DNA from: Crotophaga sulcirostris
Lineage: Eukaryota > Chordata > Aves > Cuculiformes > Crotophagidae
Assembly (NCBI GenBank): GCA_013397455.1
Contig: VYZB01000190.1
Span: 1,247,705 to 1,311,704 of the forward strand
Direction of reading: 5' to 3'
DNA: 64,000 nt
Below are positions 14,436-27,300 of the stretch, piece by piece (position 1 is the stretch's first letter; every line of letters begins with the position of its first letter). Both the position numbers and the translations under genes were made by a program. Under the pieces are notes generated by a model that saw only the letters and a list, made by a program, of their open reading frames with translations, made no database searches and had not been told where the DNA came from.

Positions 14436-16031
14436 AATTGAGGTTCCAAGTTTCTTCTCTGTTCAGCTGGAAATTGGGCTATAACTTCGGACCCGAGTCA
14501 TGACCTTCTGCTGTAAAAAAGGTCTCACAAGGACTCAAGTCAAATACTATCAATTATAACATATTTTGCATTTTGTTATTAAGTTTATGAATAAAAAACC
14601 TGCATTATTATTCCTGCATGTGACATTCTTTTCTCCTACACGTTGCTCAACATTAAAACGAGATTCTGTCTTTCTGGAAGAGGCTATGGATATATGTTAT
14701 TCACTTTGAAAATTAAAATGGATGCCAAAATCAAGTACTATGAAGGTATTTTTCAAATCAAATGGAAACCATATGTAATGGTGCAGCCTTGATACACTAT
14801 AAACAATAAATTCTTGTGAATTCGTGCAGAGAGCAACTCTCTAGAATGACATTAACCGTGAAAAGTAGTAAAATAAAACAACAGGCATTCTGTTATTTTT
14901 CTAAGTTATCCAGTTTTCACACATTTTAATGGCAATGTGACTATTTGTGCATATGATTATATTCACAATTGCACATGGTGACAACTGATATAATTGAAAT
15001 GTTAGTGGAACATTTATTCATCAGCTGATAATATCTCAATTTAAAACCTGCACACAAACTAAATGGGACAATTACCGTCAAGAGTTATAACGATGGGGAC
15101 TAAATCTGTAACTGCTACCTGTAAAAAAAAGGTAATAAAAAGGGGTCATCAACACTGTCAGTATACATGTTGACTGCATCCTAATTTAGTATTTGCTCTG
15201 CAAAAAATCCTATGATGTGTATGGGCTTCGATTCCAATAAGAAAAGGTGTGAACACAATTTTAGAACTCTGGCTAACAGCTAGCCAACTCTTTTTTGGGG
15301 GTTCAGCTTCATCAAAGCATTGCTGTTCCTTGCATGCGCTTCAAAGTGCTACAGAAAGTGATCTATCCCTGTAGCCCAGAAATGCAGCCAGACCTGTGGT
15401 CTCTGCTTCAGAACTCATATTACCACTATTAACCCTTGTGAGTCATCTGTGGACTAGGATTCATGCTAATTCCTACTGTGGGATTTACCAGAATTTGATG
15501 ACCTGGAAAAACTGGAAACAGTAACGACAGATGGAAGTCAGTAGTGGACATGACCAGTGTCTGAACCACCACAAGAAACATTAAAGGGCATGAAAGCTAC
15601 ATGATGTGAAGTAGAGAGTGGAAGAACTGATAGATAGAAAAGACAGAATGAAAATAATTCATTGATTTAACGGAAAAAAATTGGGTTGGAAGGAGAAGGT
15701 GAATTCCAGGAAGCTAGAACTAAATAAAGGCAATGCTAGATTAAATATGGGATATAGGTTGAAAAAGTTGTTGATGAATTCAGTGGGGACTGAAGAAATA
15801 CACTTAATTGATGAAAATAAAATCCTGAAAAACAGTTTAAGTTAGAGTATATGAACCACTTAAGTTTGCTTTGTGTAAGGATGAAGGAATATTATGGGAG
15901 GAAGTGACCTTGAACATGAATTCTGAAAAAGAAAAGCAATTTGTTCTATATGAGAAGTCAACTCAAGCCTAAATTTGAAATTACATGAGAGAAAACTGAA
16001 TTATCTACAAACTATTGCTCCATACTGTGCT

Positions 16032-16058
16032 TTATTATTATTATCATCATCATCATTA
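16032..16058 (+). repeat. TTA/TCA trinucleotide run
   Basis: Four TTA units are followed by four TCA units and a final TTA, giving a short compound trinucleotide microsatellite. Confidence 0.85.
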
Positions 16059-19000
16059 TTTGTGGAAAAAGGCGGATAGATGAAATAACATTTCATTTAT
16101 AATGGACAGTTTTGAGTGTAGGGCCTTGTAAAAGCTATATAAAGTCAAATGCATTGAAGAATCACTGTGTAGAGCTTGGAAAGATGGGAAGCAGAGCAAG
16201 CACTGAGCTTCTAAATATCACCATTAAGCAGGAAACACATATGCAACTAGATCACCTAAATTTACGTACCAATTACAAGCAGCGTTTGCACACTTAGATG
16301 GCTTTCCTCAAAGCCTTACCCATCTCTTTTTTATGCTCCCATTTACACAGACAATTGCTATTATTAGGCAAGCAGTACAGATTCATCTGTCAGAAAATTC
16401 ATCTTGCAAAACACAGCAGGAGAAAAAGTTTCTTGGGAAGTGGTAGACTTTTTACATTCAGTCTCAGACAACAGGCCCTGCAGGTTTTGAAGAGTACATA
16501 TTCTCTCCTGTGTCACATACCAGCCAAAGAATTAGGGTTCTTCTAAAAATGAAATCTTACTCCCTTGAAATCCATGGGAGCTACATCACTTGCTCCCCAG
16601 CTCTCCAGCAGCAAAGCAAGACCTACACCAACATTCTGCTGGAGAAGACACTAAAAACCGAGCAATAAGGACACCAATTTTTGTGTTAGCTTTCGTTGAT
16701 CTTTATGCTACAATCAAATAGGTCTACTATTTATACACTTAAAAATATATGCGAATTACAAAACGTTTGGTAAACTAGTACAGGGATATTTATGAATGGA
16801 AATATATCTTATAAGGATTCGTATAAGATGCGATTACTTCCACTTCCCATGGATTTGGGATGACTAATATGAAGCATGGAAAAGGAAAAAGTAAGGGCAA
16901 TTTGTTAAAGAAAACAGTTTATCTGTTACCTTTATTAGATTAACCTTCAACTGCATTGGTTTATTTGAAGAGCTTATTTTCATAAAAAAAAGGATTATAA
17001 ACAACAATGTTTCCATCTGTTCAGAGAATCAAAGCAATTGTAATATGGGTCAAAGATGCTGTATTCAACTTATACTGTACTTTGTAACAAAAGGAGTGTG
17101 CTATAATACTACTAGAATAACTTAAAGCAAAAAGCTACTATGTGTTAATTGGAAAAAACGGATACAACATATAATAACCACCTGAAAAGCAATAATAAAA
17201 GATAAGAAGTGGAAATCAAGGCTGATGTAATTTAAATATCCACAAGGTGGGATGCAGAAAAGTTAAATTTTACAGTAGTGCAGTCAGTGCTTTGATCAGA
17301 CCTAGTGAATCAATCACAATCAACCACTCAGTGTCTCTGGGGAACGATGATATCCCATGGAACTTCAGTTTTTCCAAATACAAAAAGTATTTAAAAAAAT
17401 GGAGATGTTTTTAATATTCTGCAGCTTGTTCAACTCATTTATGGTGGTTTCATACTTAATCTTTGTTCTCTGGAGAAAAGTAATCAAAGTGGAACTTCTC
17501 TGAGGGATTGTGTTGGTTTCCTGGTCACTTGTGAAAACAAAATATTTATTTGGTAGTAGTAGTAGATATCAGCTATCTGGACCATTTTCCCTGCTCATTC
17601 TCTTCCTAGTGCTAATTTGCCTTATTCCCTTCTTCATTGCCAACAGCTTTTCAATTACTTTTCCATGCCATACACCCTTCTGTGCTATATTTCCTATTGT
17701 ATCATGGTCTTTGCAGTGAAAATACATTACAATCCAAGAGAAGGAGGAGGCAACCGAAGGAAGCAACCTAGGCAGCAACACAACAAAACAAGATAAACCC
17801 AGCTGTTCTTGTTGATTTCATCATGTAGAAAGCCAATGAGGAATAAGAAGTGAGAAGGCTTAGTTGGGAATAGTGAGTTTCATGTTGTTCATATGAGTGC
17901 CTTTCCATTATGTCCCAAATCCTTTCCTTTACGACTCCCTGATATACACGTCTTCAACAATTCAGTCTATTCTTACTGTCAAAAGTTCTCATCACCAGCA
18001 AAGGAGTCTCTTTTCTCCAGTCTGGACATCACACAGGATTTCAATATTTGGAAGCACATAGCTGTGCCAGGTCTGCTTATGAAAAGGGAAAAAATCATGT
18101 CTTAAAATGCAATAAATATTATCAGTCACTCAACAGCCGCTTCTAGCTACCCTAGCCACAAACCTGTATTCCCAGGAGACATGTTTTACATTAATCATCC
18201 TACACTATGCAGCCATCGGTTATAAGGATGATGAAAGTTGTGGCCTTTGCGAACTTGTTACTGACAAGTTTCACTGTGCCTCAGTGATGAATAGCTTTTA
18301 TATTTTGCCTCCCACGACTGTTTCTAAGCACAAAAAACCAGTATTTAACCTTCAGGATATGTCATTGATTCAGCTATTATTCTCTGTTAATTAGACACTG
18401 TTTGCAGTTATAGGAATGCCCCTTTTTATTGGGTTTGAATATCTTTGCTTAAGCATGCTTTATGAAGCAATTATTGAATTTGAGTTCTCTGCAAACTAAC
18501 CATAATTCAGTTCCTCTCCTTTCTGTGCTTACATAAAACACTATTAGTGGCTTCTTTAGGTAAACAGAAAAATGTGTAAAATGTATTGTATCAATAGCTG
18601 GTGTATAAAAAGAAGAAATGTTTCTGTAGATTAACTAGTTTTGATTATGCTTGCTTTTCCCACACATTTTTCAATCTATTTTCAGCTCTTTTCTCATAGG
18701 CACAAGGGATTCCACACTATAATAGCTTCTTGCCTATTCTCAAAGGAAATAAAACTGGTAACATCCTTTTTTATTAAGCAAGCAGTAAAGTCAGAGAGCT
18801 GACAAGATGTTAATTTTTCTAAAGTTTTCTCATTTCCTTTTTCAAATGATATTTCATTGTAGATAATTGGCCTTGTGTGCATGTAGTTTTGTAGTTTTAA
18901 ACCCAATTGTGTTGTCGCTTGTTTTCGCAGTTTGAAATATTTGTAAATTGATACATTAATACTTTAAACATTAATTTATATATTTTTTCACATGGGATTA

Positions 19001-20940
19001 TTATACACTTAGGTTTATTAACTTAAAAAAAAGGTTATGCAGTGTTAATTCTTCAAAGTAATTCCAAATCATTCAATTATGTTCTTAAATGTAGCTTTTT
19101 CTTGTTTTGGAAGAAAGCCAGCTTCCCACTTTTTGCTCTCTCTCTCACTACCCCTCTCCAGTAATTCCAGTGGTCATGAAAAGAGTTTTTATTTTATGAC
19201 TGCTTCAACATTGAGTGCTCCTCAAGCATTTCTTACTAAAAATTAAACTGACATTTTTATTATACTGCTGATTCTGCTGAGTGAGAAGACCTCAGACAAA
19301 GAGAGCTTGCATAAGGGAACTATTCACAGGAGGCACTTCATTTCTTGGGAATGGGAAAAGCTTTACCTAGTGACAACTCAGGGCAGCAAAACAGAACAAA
19401 ACTGAATGCAGTAACAGCGCCTCAGATTTCCCAAGCTGAAAGAAAGAGTGATCGGTTACAGACTCCAGCATTGACCCTTTAAAGTTAGGAGATAATGAAG
19501 CTGAATATCAAACAATAAAAGAAGGTGAGTCAGCCTAGATGATGTGATATTTCCTTTTCTTGTTTTTCAATGCTATGATCATTTAAAAATGATACAGAAA
19601 AAAGAAGACTGAAAATGTCATAACTGCAGAAGAGACATTAAACAGATTGTTTCTTGCTAGTAAGACCAACCGCAAGGTTCAAATTGGGATGAAAAATTTT
19701 AAGTCTTTGCTAGTAAGTAAAGACTTAGATATTACTATTCTGCCTAATTCGGTATCCTAACATAGTCCCTGCCTCAAGTAAATTTGGCTGCTCATTTAGG
19801 ATTAAAAAGAAACAATTCTCCACCTGCTACATTTGCCTTTAAATAGAACTAGTAGTAATGATTTTTATCATTCGTTAATTTGTTTGGCCAGTATTAGTCC
19901 TATGGTTAGACTTAATTGATAAAGCTAAAGGATAAAATTTGACAGGATTAAAAATGATTCTATTGTTCGGAGATTTCCCTCCCAGGCTCCTTTCTTCAGC
20001 CAGTCTAACATTTTCCGAGTGCTCATGACCAGGACACAAGAATTAAAACCCTCGGTATCAGCTACCTCCTGTCTGATAACAAACCCAAAATTGAAGCATA
20101 AACTGATTCCAACAGATTTTCCTAGATTCTCTAGACAGAGGATTATCTCTTCCTCTTACTTAACTTGATCTGTGCAATTTAAGTTCCGCTCACTGTTAAT
20201 GTAATCAAAATGAAACAAACGAACAAATATTGTATTTTTTTGTGTAGTGTAATACTTCAGTAATAGTTTAGCATTGAATCTGAAAATTTGGTTAAATCAT
20301 TTAATAGAGAAAGTGATATCTTAGACTACTTTCAGAAGTTTACCAAATTACGTTTGGATTCATTAGTAATGATTTCTTTAAATATATTTCAATATACAAG
20401 ATTTCTCAGATCTTCTAGAACAGAGAGATACATTGATTGCTGTGATGGGATCCCTGAATTTGGAAAGTTCTTGTAGCCCCAAGACTAGGCTTCATACACC
20501 GCAGGTTCCCACAGAGGTTTGGTGTAGAATTTTTAGCTTATCAAACTGTACATGCAAAGAAAACAGCCTTCATTTTAAACCCCCATTGGTCCTTAGCAAT
20601 AGACATGGAAGATGGGCATCTAACTAGAAATTATATTTGGTCCCACCCCCTGACAGTGCCTACTTCCTTGTTTTCCTAAAAAAATAAACAACCTACTTTT
20701 AGCATAAAATAGATTTTTTTTTTCCTACTGAAAAAGAGAAACAAGCAATGGATACACATTGAAGTAACAAGCATCCATTCATTGCTTAATATTTGAAATA
20801 AGTGTAATATCATGCATATCCTGGGGTAACAAACAAGACTATCCTGTAGGTTATGAACTGCTTGTCAGAAGTAGGAAGGGAAAAGGAAAACTGAATTTCC
20901 CTCTTAGAATGAGGTAGCCTGGGTGAGTCTGCCATAAGTG

Positions 20941-20958
20941 ACATGGACATGGACATGG
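20941..20958 (+). repeat. ACATGG x3 microsatellite
   Basis: Three exact ACATGG copies lie in tandem. This is a small hexamer repeat with no evident function. Confidence 0.85.
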
Positions 20959-22589
20959 CTAGTTTTGTGGCCAGTCACATGAGTTTGTTTTTTTTTTCCT
21001 TAGGCAAAGTTCAGGTCATTCTTTTCAAGTACTCAATAATTTAGGGAGCATTTGCATATGTATACTTCAGAAATGAGGTTATATAAGCTAGGTATGTGAC
21101 ATCTATCTCTTTGTAAATCATTTTTCCCTTAGAATTTATGCCAACAGATTGATTTTTTTATAGATCTACTTTCCTTTCTTACTAATTTAAAAGACAATTT
21201 CTATTTCTACAACTGGAAACACATTCAGAAATTATTTTGGCAATTCAGCCATTGTGTTTTCAGCAATTTATCTGCAGTGGCACTTAGAGTCTTCAATATT
21301 TTTTATTCTTTCTTTTTGCTAAGTATAAAACTGTTGTATTTATTTTTTCTATCTTTAGTTGGTTTTTTTTAAGACCTTCCTCTGGATGAACATCCTAACT
21401 CTGCTACATGCTGCTATTATTTCTAGTCAGTAAAAAAATATTTTTATCCCTACATCTTAGCACAACATTGAAATATCATTAAATGATCTGCTTTGAATAA
21501 TAAGTTCACTGTCATTTCTTGCTGATAAAAACCTTTAATCACAAAGATACAAATTCTCTGGGACATAGATTTATCATTCACTAACCAAGTTTCTCTAAAC
21601 TGTCTTAAAAAGCAGACAAACCAAACCAAACCTTCATCAGGCTGTATTCACAGAGATATGCTACCTCCTTGGAAAATGACACAGCAGGCATGCTCATAAT
21701 CATTCAACGACAGTAAAATTTTAGGACTCCAGGTTAAACTACAGAACTCTGAAAAATCACCTCTTAAAGTCACATCTTAAACTTGTCTTTATTTGCTAGA
21801 AATTCTGTTCTTTGCAAAAAAAACCTAAGCAAAAGCTCCTCACAAATCCTATTCAAGACAGATGCAGAGTAAGAACACTTTTATTCTTTTAATCACTGTA
21901 GTTGTATTTGATTTTCTTTTGTATCAGTCAGTGGAGTTTAAAGGTCTTGGAAAAAAGTCCATGCGAATAGCAGCATAAACTATCTCCATTCAAAAGGAAC
22001 TCTGTAAGAAAACATTTTTTTAAATGATGCTATTTGTATAAATGAGGAAGTTCTAAAGTTACAGTTAAGAAATGGATTCTTAATCATTAGTGAAATAATT
22101 TCACCCAGAAAACAGACAGCTTACATTTAGTATCACAGCAAGAGCTTTTTATACTACCTCCAAAAATATATGCTGAACTGAGTTTAATTACTTTACTAAA
22201 TAAATAGAAATGACTGTTGCTGTAAAGAGATAGTAAGAATCAATTTGAAGTGCTGATAAAAAAAAGATTATGCTGACCATACCCAAGCAATTTTCTAAAA
22301 TTAGCACTAAAGATCTAATTATATGCATGCAGAGGGTCACATTACTTAATGTAAATATACCTATATTCAGCATAATTGTTTCATTTAGCATTTACTACAC
22401 CTCTATAGAAAATAAACCTACTTTTTTAATCCAATAGATGCATCTTGACATAGTTGTAACTAGCGTATAAAAAAGATCACAAATGCCAGTTGTGGAGTAT
22501 TTTGGCTAGGAATTTAGGGATGGGGTTTCTTTTGGGTTTGGGAAAAAAAAGCTTCCTTAATTAGAAAATAGTTCAGAAAGCGATTTTAT

Positions 22590-23015
22590 CCAGCAGGTGT
22601 GAAGAGCAGTGGTCAGGATTTCTTGGAGGACAGGTGTTGCATGGGCCTTTTCACTCCCTATGAAAACAGGCATATACACGATGGTTGGTTCTGTAGTCTC
22701 CATGAAGAAGCAGTTCTATTATCCCAGACCTTCCAAGACAAATTTGGGAGCCTGGCATGGTGCTAGTGAAGGACTGTGAGGTTAAAACTTCCTCCTTCAT
22801 CTCTGTGGTGAGTTCCTCATGACAGCTCCCCAGCTGATGGGTGTCTGCTGAGAAGACCTAGAAGGCACCCAGAGGAGCCGTGCTGGCTGCTGCGACCCAG
22901 CAGTACCAGCTTCAAAGCAGTAGGGAGTAGGAAATCTTCAGGACACCAAGGATTGTTTCTTGTTCTGGATGCTCCAACACATCTGTGACGCTCCAACTTT
23001 CCACAAGGCAGTTGG
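22590..23015. other. GC-richer unclassified sequence upstream of a CR1 tail
   Basis: Composition is higher in GC than the surroundings, with many CAGC and CCAG words. No CR1 coding similarity was recognised, although a CR1 3' end follows directly. It may be the decayed body of that element, another repeat, or unique sequence. The - strand frame at 22817-23020 is short and unrecognised. Confidence 0.35.
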
Positions 23016-23090
23016 GTCATACAGAGGACTCGATGATCTCAGAGGTCCTTTCCAACCTTGTAATACTGTGATACTGTGATGCTGTGAAGG
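23016..23090 (+). mobile_element. CR1 LINE 3' end
   Basis: The sequence GATGATCTCAGAGGTCCTTT followed by CCAACCTTG is the conserved CR1 3' UTR end. It is followed by the terminal short tandem repeat (TAATACTG, TGATACTG, TGATGCTG) that CR1 carries in place of a poly-A tail. It is nearly identical to the 27.0 kb copy through this motif, so the two probably belong to the same or related subfamilies. The 5' part is missing or too decayed to see. Confidence 0.88.
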
Positions 23091-24185
23091 TGTTTCCTAG
23101 AGGGCTGGCACTAAATGGAAGACTACTAGACTGAAATAACAGGAAGAGTACAAAGCAAAATACACTTCCTTTGATATTATTTGATACTATTTGCCAAACT
23201 CCGGAGCAAAATTATGCTAACTGCCAACCACAACTAGCATTCAAAATACATATCAAAGCTGAACATTCTCCAGTTACTCTGAAGTCTGCTCTCTAGCATT
23301 AGCCTTCTGGATCTCATCCATTGGCATCTGATAAGAATTGGCTCACAAAAGGCTGGTAACTCAATGCTTGAAATTCTTCAAGGACTTTTGCAGTCTTGTG
23401 CCAAAAGTAAAAGGGTGGAATCTATCTAAAAATCTGTACTTATCTGCATAGTCACATTGATGATCCTTCAGTAATAATAGGAGCACAATGATCCTCGAGT
23501 CATACAAAGGATACACTGCTGGGTTACAAACTAGTTAGGTATCACACTAAATGAATTGAGATTTTCTACTTCCAAAAAACATTTGTCAAAAAGAAAAAGC
23601 CTGTGAACCAGGCACAATTTTATAGAGACTGTAACAAAAAAATAAAGAAATTCATTAATCTGAATAAAATACAACAAACCAAAAGTTTTCTTGAAAATAT
23701 TAGAATTAAACAAATTCCCATATTTCATATTGCCATGAAGTCACTGATTTTATAAACCTTTAGAAGACCATTGCCCAGAATGTAGCAGGAGAATAAAATT
23801 CAAAATGGAAATTACTATTTCCTGTGGGTATTATCAAGAAAAATATAAAAATGTCATTAATTTCTAAAAATATGAAGTTGGTAATATATTTAATCTGTTA
23901 CAACATAATGCTGATAATAAATTAAGAATATACAGATGTTTATGGAGTGACAAGTTTCTAAACCAGTAGAAAACACATAAAGCTAAAACTCAGAAACAAT
24001 CCATTGTGATTAATGATAAATGAAATTACTTAATAAACACAAAGCATAAGTGACAGAAATACTACTACCTTATTTTCTGAGGCAACACTCAAACAAGAAT
24101 CTCTCCTGTGAAAGTGGGAAATCAACAAACACACAAGGTATTAAACAATACCTTCTCTGTCCATATGGAGTGTCCAAAATGAATG
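23091..24185. other. AT-rich noncoding sequence, nothing recognised
   Basis: No gene, RNA or repeat is recognised between the two CR1 tails. The only open frame of note (about 65 codons, - strand, 23531-23728) is AT-biased and unrecognised. Confidence 0.6.
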
Positions 24186-24237
24186 TTGGCACTAGAGGTC
24201 TTTTCCAACTGAAACCCTTCTGTGATTCTGCGACTTG
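24186..24237 (+). mobile_element. CR1 LINE 3' tail
   Basis: GAGGTCTTTTCCAACTGAAA followed by CCCTTCTGTGATTCTGCGA matches the CR1 terminus of the type ending in ATTCTGTG repeats. Its tail differs from the TGTGATACTG-type tails at 23.0 and 27.0 kb, so it is probably a different CR1 subfamily. Only about 50 bases are recognisable. Confidence 0.75.
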
Positions 24238-24370
24238 AGTATTTTCCAAGTGAAAGTGATAGTCAGAGGAACAATTTCCAGCAGGTGGCATGTGCCCATG
24301 TGCAGCTTTAGCACATCATAACACCGTTTTAGCTCTCAAAATTGCTGTAGAAAAGTGTACAACTTTTCAA

Positions 24371-24395
24371 TACTGTACTGTACTGTACAATACTA
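24371..24395 (+). repeat. TACTG pentamer run
   Basis: Three exact TACTG copies are followed by TACAA and TACTA, giving a short decaying pentanucleotide repeat. Confidence 0.75.
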
Positions 24396-24928
24396 TTCTG
24401 TCCCGTCCCATTTTTGTTAAAGTTGAGCACCCAGTGATTCAGACCCCTTTCTCCTACTGATTTTTTAAATTATAATTTAAACTTGCACCCACTTATTCTG
24501 ATTAAAAGTTTCAGCAACTTCTGCAGAAGTAAAAGAAAAAAACAGATGAAAATATGTGACCATCTGGGAACATACAGTAGAATAAGTACAATGAATGAAG
24601 CAGTAATATACAAAGAGCAAGACCTAATGAGCAAGTAAAATATGCAGAAAATCAAAGGTCTAGCACAGAGCATTATGAACGTCAGAAAAAGCAGATGTTC
24701 TGGGAAAGCTGCAGCTCATGGCATCAAATCATAATGAGTCAGCATCACCGACTCCCCACCTCCTATCCCATAACAGAAAGATGCACAGACTAAGCAAAGA
24801 TTCAAGCGTAAGTCTTAACTTCAGTTATGAAAAAGAAGGTGAGCAGTCAAGGGGAGTACTACTTTGCAAAAGATTATAATTACAGCATTAGAGGCTTCTA
24901 TGCTGATTACTCACCCTGATTTACATTC

Positions 24929-24985
24929 CTACTTGTGAGTAGTCACACTGATGTCAATAGTACTATCTGCCTCAGTATATGATCA
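24929..24985. repeat. Relic of an old near-palindromic dispersed repeat
   Basis: The sequence ACTTGTGAGTAGTCACACTG, then ATGTCAATAGTACTATCTGC, resembles the motif family (ACTTGTGAGTAGTCCCATTGA.TTCAATGGGACTACTCA) that I remember as common in turtle, crocodile and bird noncoding DNA. The arms are roughly self-complementary about the TGA.TTCAA core. I do not know a repeat name for it, and the assignment rests on memory of the motif, not on a search. Confidence 0.4.
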
Positions 24986-27003
24986 TCAAAGCATGGGAGG
25001 TAAATTGGGACTAAGATTCACCAAGGTCAAGATAGTTCGACTTACATCTCAAAAAGATAATTTCTTAACAGCTAGCCCACGAAGACTATTCTGTACAGAA
25101 GTGGTGTGGTTTTATTCCTGCTGGCCTTATTTTTTTATCACAAGAAGAAAAATTTATATAAGCCAAAAAAAGATGTCTTTATTTCTGCACAACTCCAGGT
25201 TTCTCAAAAAGGATGAGAAAAAAAATACTTTGAGTTTTTTCAAGTTATATAAAGAGTCCGTGTAAAGCAGAAAAGTCTCTGGCCCCATTTTTGAAGCACA
25301 AATTTGTCTGACTTCAACAGACTCACTCAAAATCATTGTCACTCTTCAGGCTCTATCTTAACTGCCCCAGTTCTACAGATTGTTTTGTAGAACTGCCAAA
25401 GGAGCTCAAAAATGGTAATTAAAAGCCATATATGATCGGCCTAAATATTATGATTAAAAAAGAAGGATATGTGGACACTTTTAAAATATGCTTTCATTGT
25501 TTTGTTATTGGAATTTGTTATTGTTATTGTTATTTTGAAGCTGTCATCTATGCTCATGATACCTAGAAATTTGGCATTTGGGAAGAAATGTTCCTACAGC
25601 TCTGGTTACAGGTCTGAGTAATTTAGGATTAACTCCCACCTACCCTCATCACTGGCAGCTGAAAGCTGTAACTTCTGTGACTCAGCAGTTCAATTGCTCA
25701 CATCAGTATATACTCATATAACTTGCTCATAATTTGTTTCAGGCTAAAACATCTAGCCTAACTTAAATACTTTAATTAGTATATGTTTATTAACAGAACA
25801 GAGAAGACAAAAATATTTAGTAGGCTAGAAAGAATTTTGCCTAGAAAGCATATTGTGTATGCTCCTAGTTTTCTCTTTTTTTTCTAATGGCATTTGAGAT
25901 TTTCATGCAATGCTCTCATTTCCTAAGTTGGACCATTGAGAGGAAAAATTCACAGCGGATATCATAAAATAATGAGATTACCAGCCCTTTTGTGTGCCCA
26001 TATGCAGGAGGGTAATTATTCAGTAAATTTGTAAGAGTAAAGTGAATGTAAAGATACTGATGCTATAAAACCATTTTTAGTTACTTTGTTTTTGGTGTGT
26101 GTTGTTACATTTAACTCAAAGGTCCAGTCAGGCACTTGTGTATACATGAAAGAACTGAAGTCAGCTTTCTACTGGATGAAGACAGAACTGGATCTTAAAC
26201 CTAATGCTCTTGCTGTTCTGCCATTTCACGGGAAGGGGCACTAGGGATTCCCGCTCAGCACATCAGCTCCTAACTCACCCCTGTTGACAATAACAGTGAT
26301 AAAATTAGTTGACTCCTATGTTTAATTGGTTTAGGATTTTCTTACACATCGATTTTAATAACTTCCAAAACTAGAAGGACTTTTAGGTGAAACCATATGC
26401 ACCAATCCTTGTGAAAAAGAGTAGTGAACCAAAATAGGGAAAAATGTACATTACAATGTAAAAGATATTTCGTTTGGCAATGACAAACTTTATTCTACCA
26501 AGTCAAAATTCCTCCTCTTACAAAACACTATATAGCACTAATATTTCAGGGTCTAATTTAAATGATATCCATTCAATTGGCAAAATGATAACTGTGCAGG
26601 AGGTCAGGCTTTCATCAAAGATTGCAGTTTTATCCTCCACAGCCTTGCAGTTCTAAATGAGAAGTACTGATATATCATGAACACGTTCAGAAAATCTTTG
26701 GAATAGTGCTGTAAACATTCATTGACACATTTAGGTTGTGTATACCTTTATTTTAGCTGTAATTAATGGTATGAACTTGCCTATTAGCATTCAGCATGTA
26801 TTCATTTATAAAACATAATAAAAGGCCTTTTCTGTAATCAAATTAAGTTGCATTAGTATTACTACTCCTGAAATGAGTATTAGGATTTTTCCTAATACTA
26901 GACACTAAGTGTTTTCCTAAACACTTTTTCCCTGACTGGCATATTCCTTAGTAAGCATATACATACATGTAGAAATGGCAGCACAAAACAAATGATTGTA
27001 CTG
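24986..27003. other. AT-rich noncoding sequence
   Basis: No supported gene is present. The region contains a TTGTTA x3 microsatellite at 25515-25532 and, near 26745-26830, an AT-rich block with TAATTA motifs that could be a conserved element. Open frames are short (up to 104 codons at 24951-25265) and unrecognised. Confidence 0.55.
25515..25532 (+). repeat. TTGTTA x3 microsatellite
   Basis: Three exact TTGTTA copies lie in tandem, followed by a T-rich continuation. Confidence 0.85.
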
Positions 27004-27300
27004 CTTCTCAGGAGAGCGTATCAGGAAAGTATATCAGCTTCGTCTGAGGAGGTTTAGGCTTGATATTAGGAGAAAATCCTTCACTGAAAGGGTGATTGGC
27101 CATTTGAATGCGCTGCCTGGGGAGGTGGTGGAGTCACCGTCCCTAGAGGTGTTTAAGAGGAGATTGGACGAGGCACTTAGTGCCATGGTTTAGATGATGG
27201 GTCGGTGTTGGTGTTAGTGTTGGGTTGTAGGTTGGACTTGATGATCTCAAAGGTCCTTTCCAACCTTGTGATATTGTGATACTGTGATATTCTGTAACAG
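27004..27300 (+). mobile_element. CR1 LINE, 3' end with ORF2 C-terminus
   Basis: This is a 5'-truncated CR1. From about 27025 the + frame encodes the end of the CR1 ORF2 protein (VYQLRLRRFRLDIRRKSFTE, then VIGHLNALPGEVVESPSLEV and FKRRLDEALSAMV). It closes with TAG at 27191-27193, which is the expected ORF2 C-terminus, so this part of the frame is intact. The 3' UTR follows with TTGGACTTGATGATCTCAAA and GGTCCTTTCCAACCTTG, then the terminal repeat TGTGATATT/TGTGATACT. The UTR also carries a GTTGG/GTTAG-rich stretch at about 27200-27232. This is one of the best preserved CR1 pieces here. It cannot move by itself because the reverse transcriptase part is absent. Confidence 0.95.

Larger units (their letters stand above)
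9169..22589. other. Long AT-rich noncoding stretch
   Basis: Over 13 kb contain no supported gene. Open frames are all short (the longest is about 108 codons, near 11556-11882), with no recognised domain and no splice-site pattern that I can defend. Slightly GC-richer patches lie near 10.8-11.1 kb and 12.0-12.3 kb. Individually listed items are a 26-bp inverted repeat at 14410, a trinucleotide run at 16032 and an ACATGG triplet at 20941. A stretch near 14.93-15.13 kb looks like a possible conserved noncoding element but cannot be tested here. Confidence 0.55.

Noticed and set aside
15676..15700. GGGTTGGAAGG, similar to a reversed CR1 terminus
   Set aside because: Only about a dozen bases agree, and the adjacent CR1 terminal repeat and UTR words are absent.
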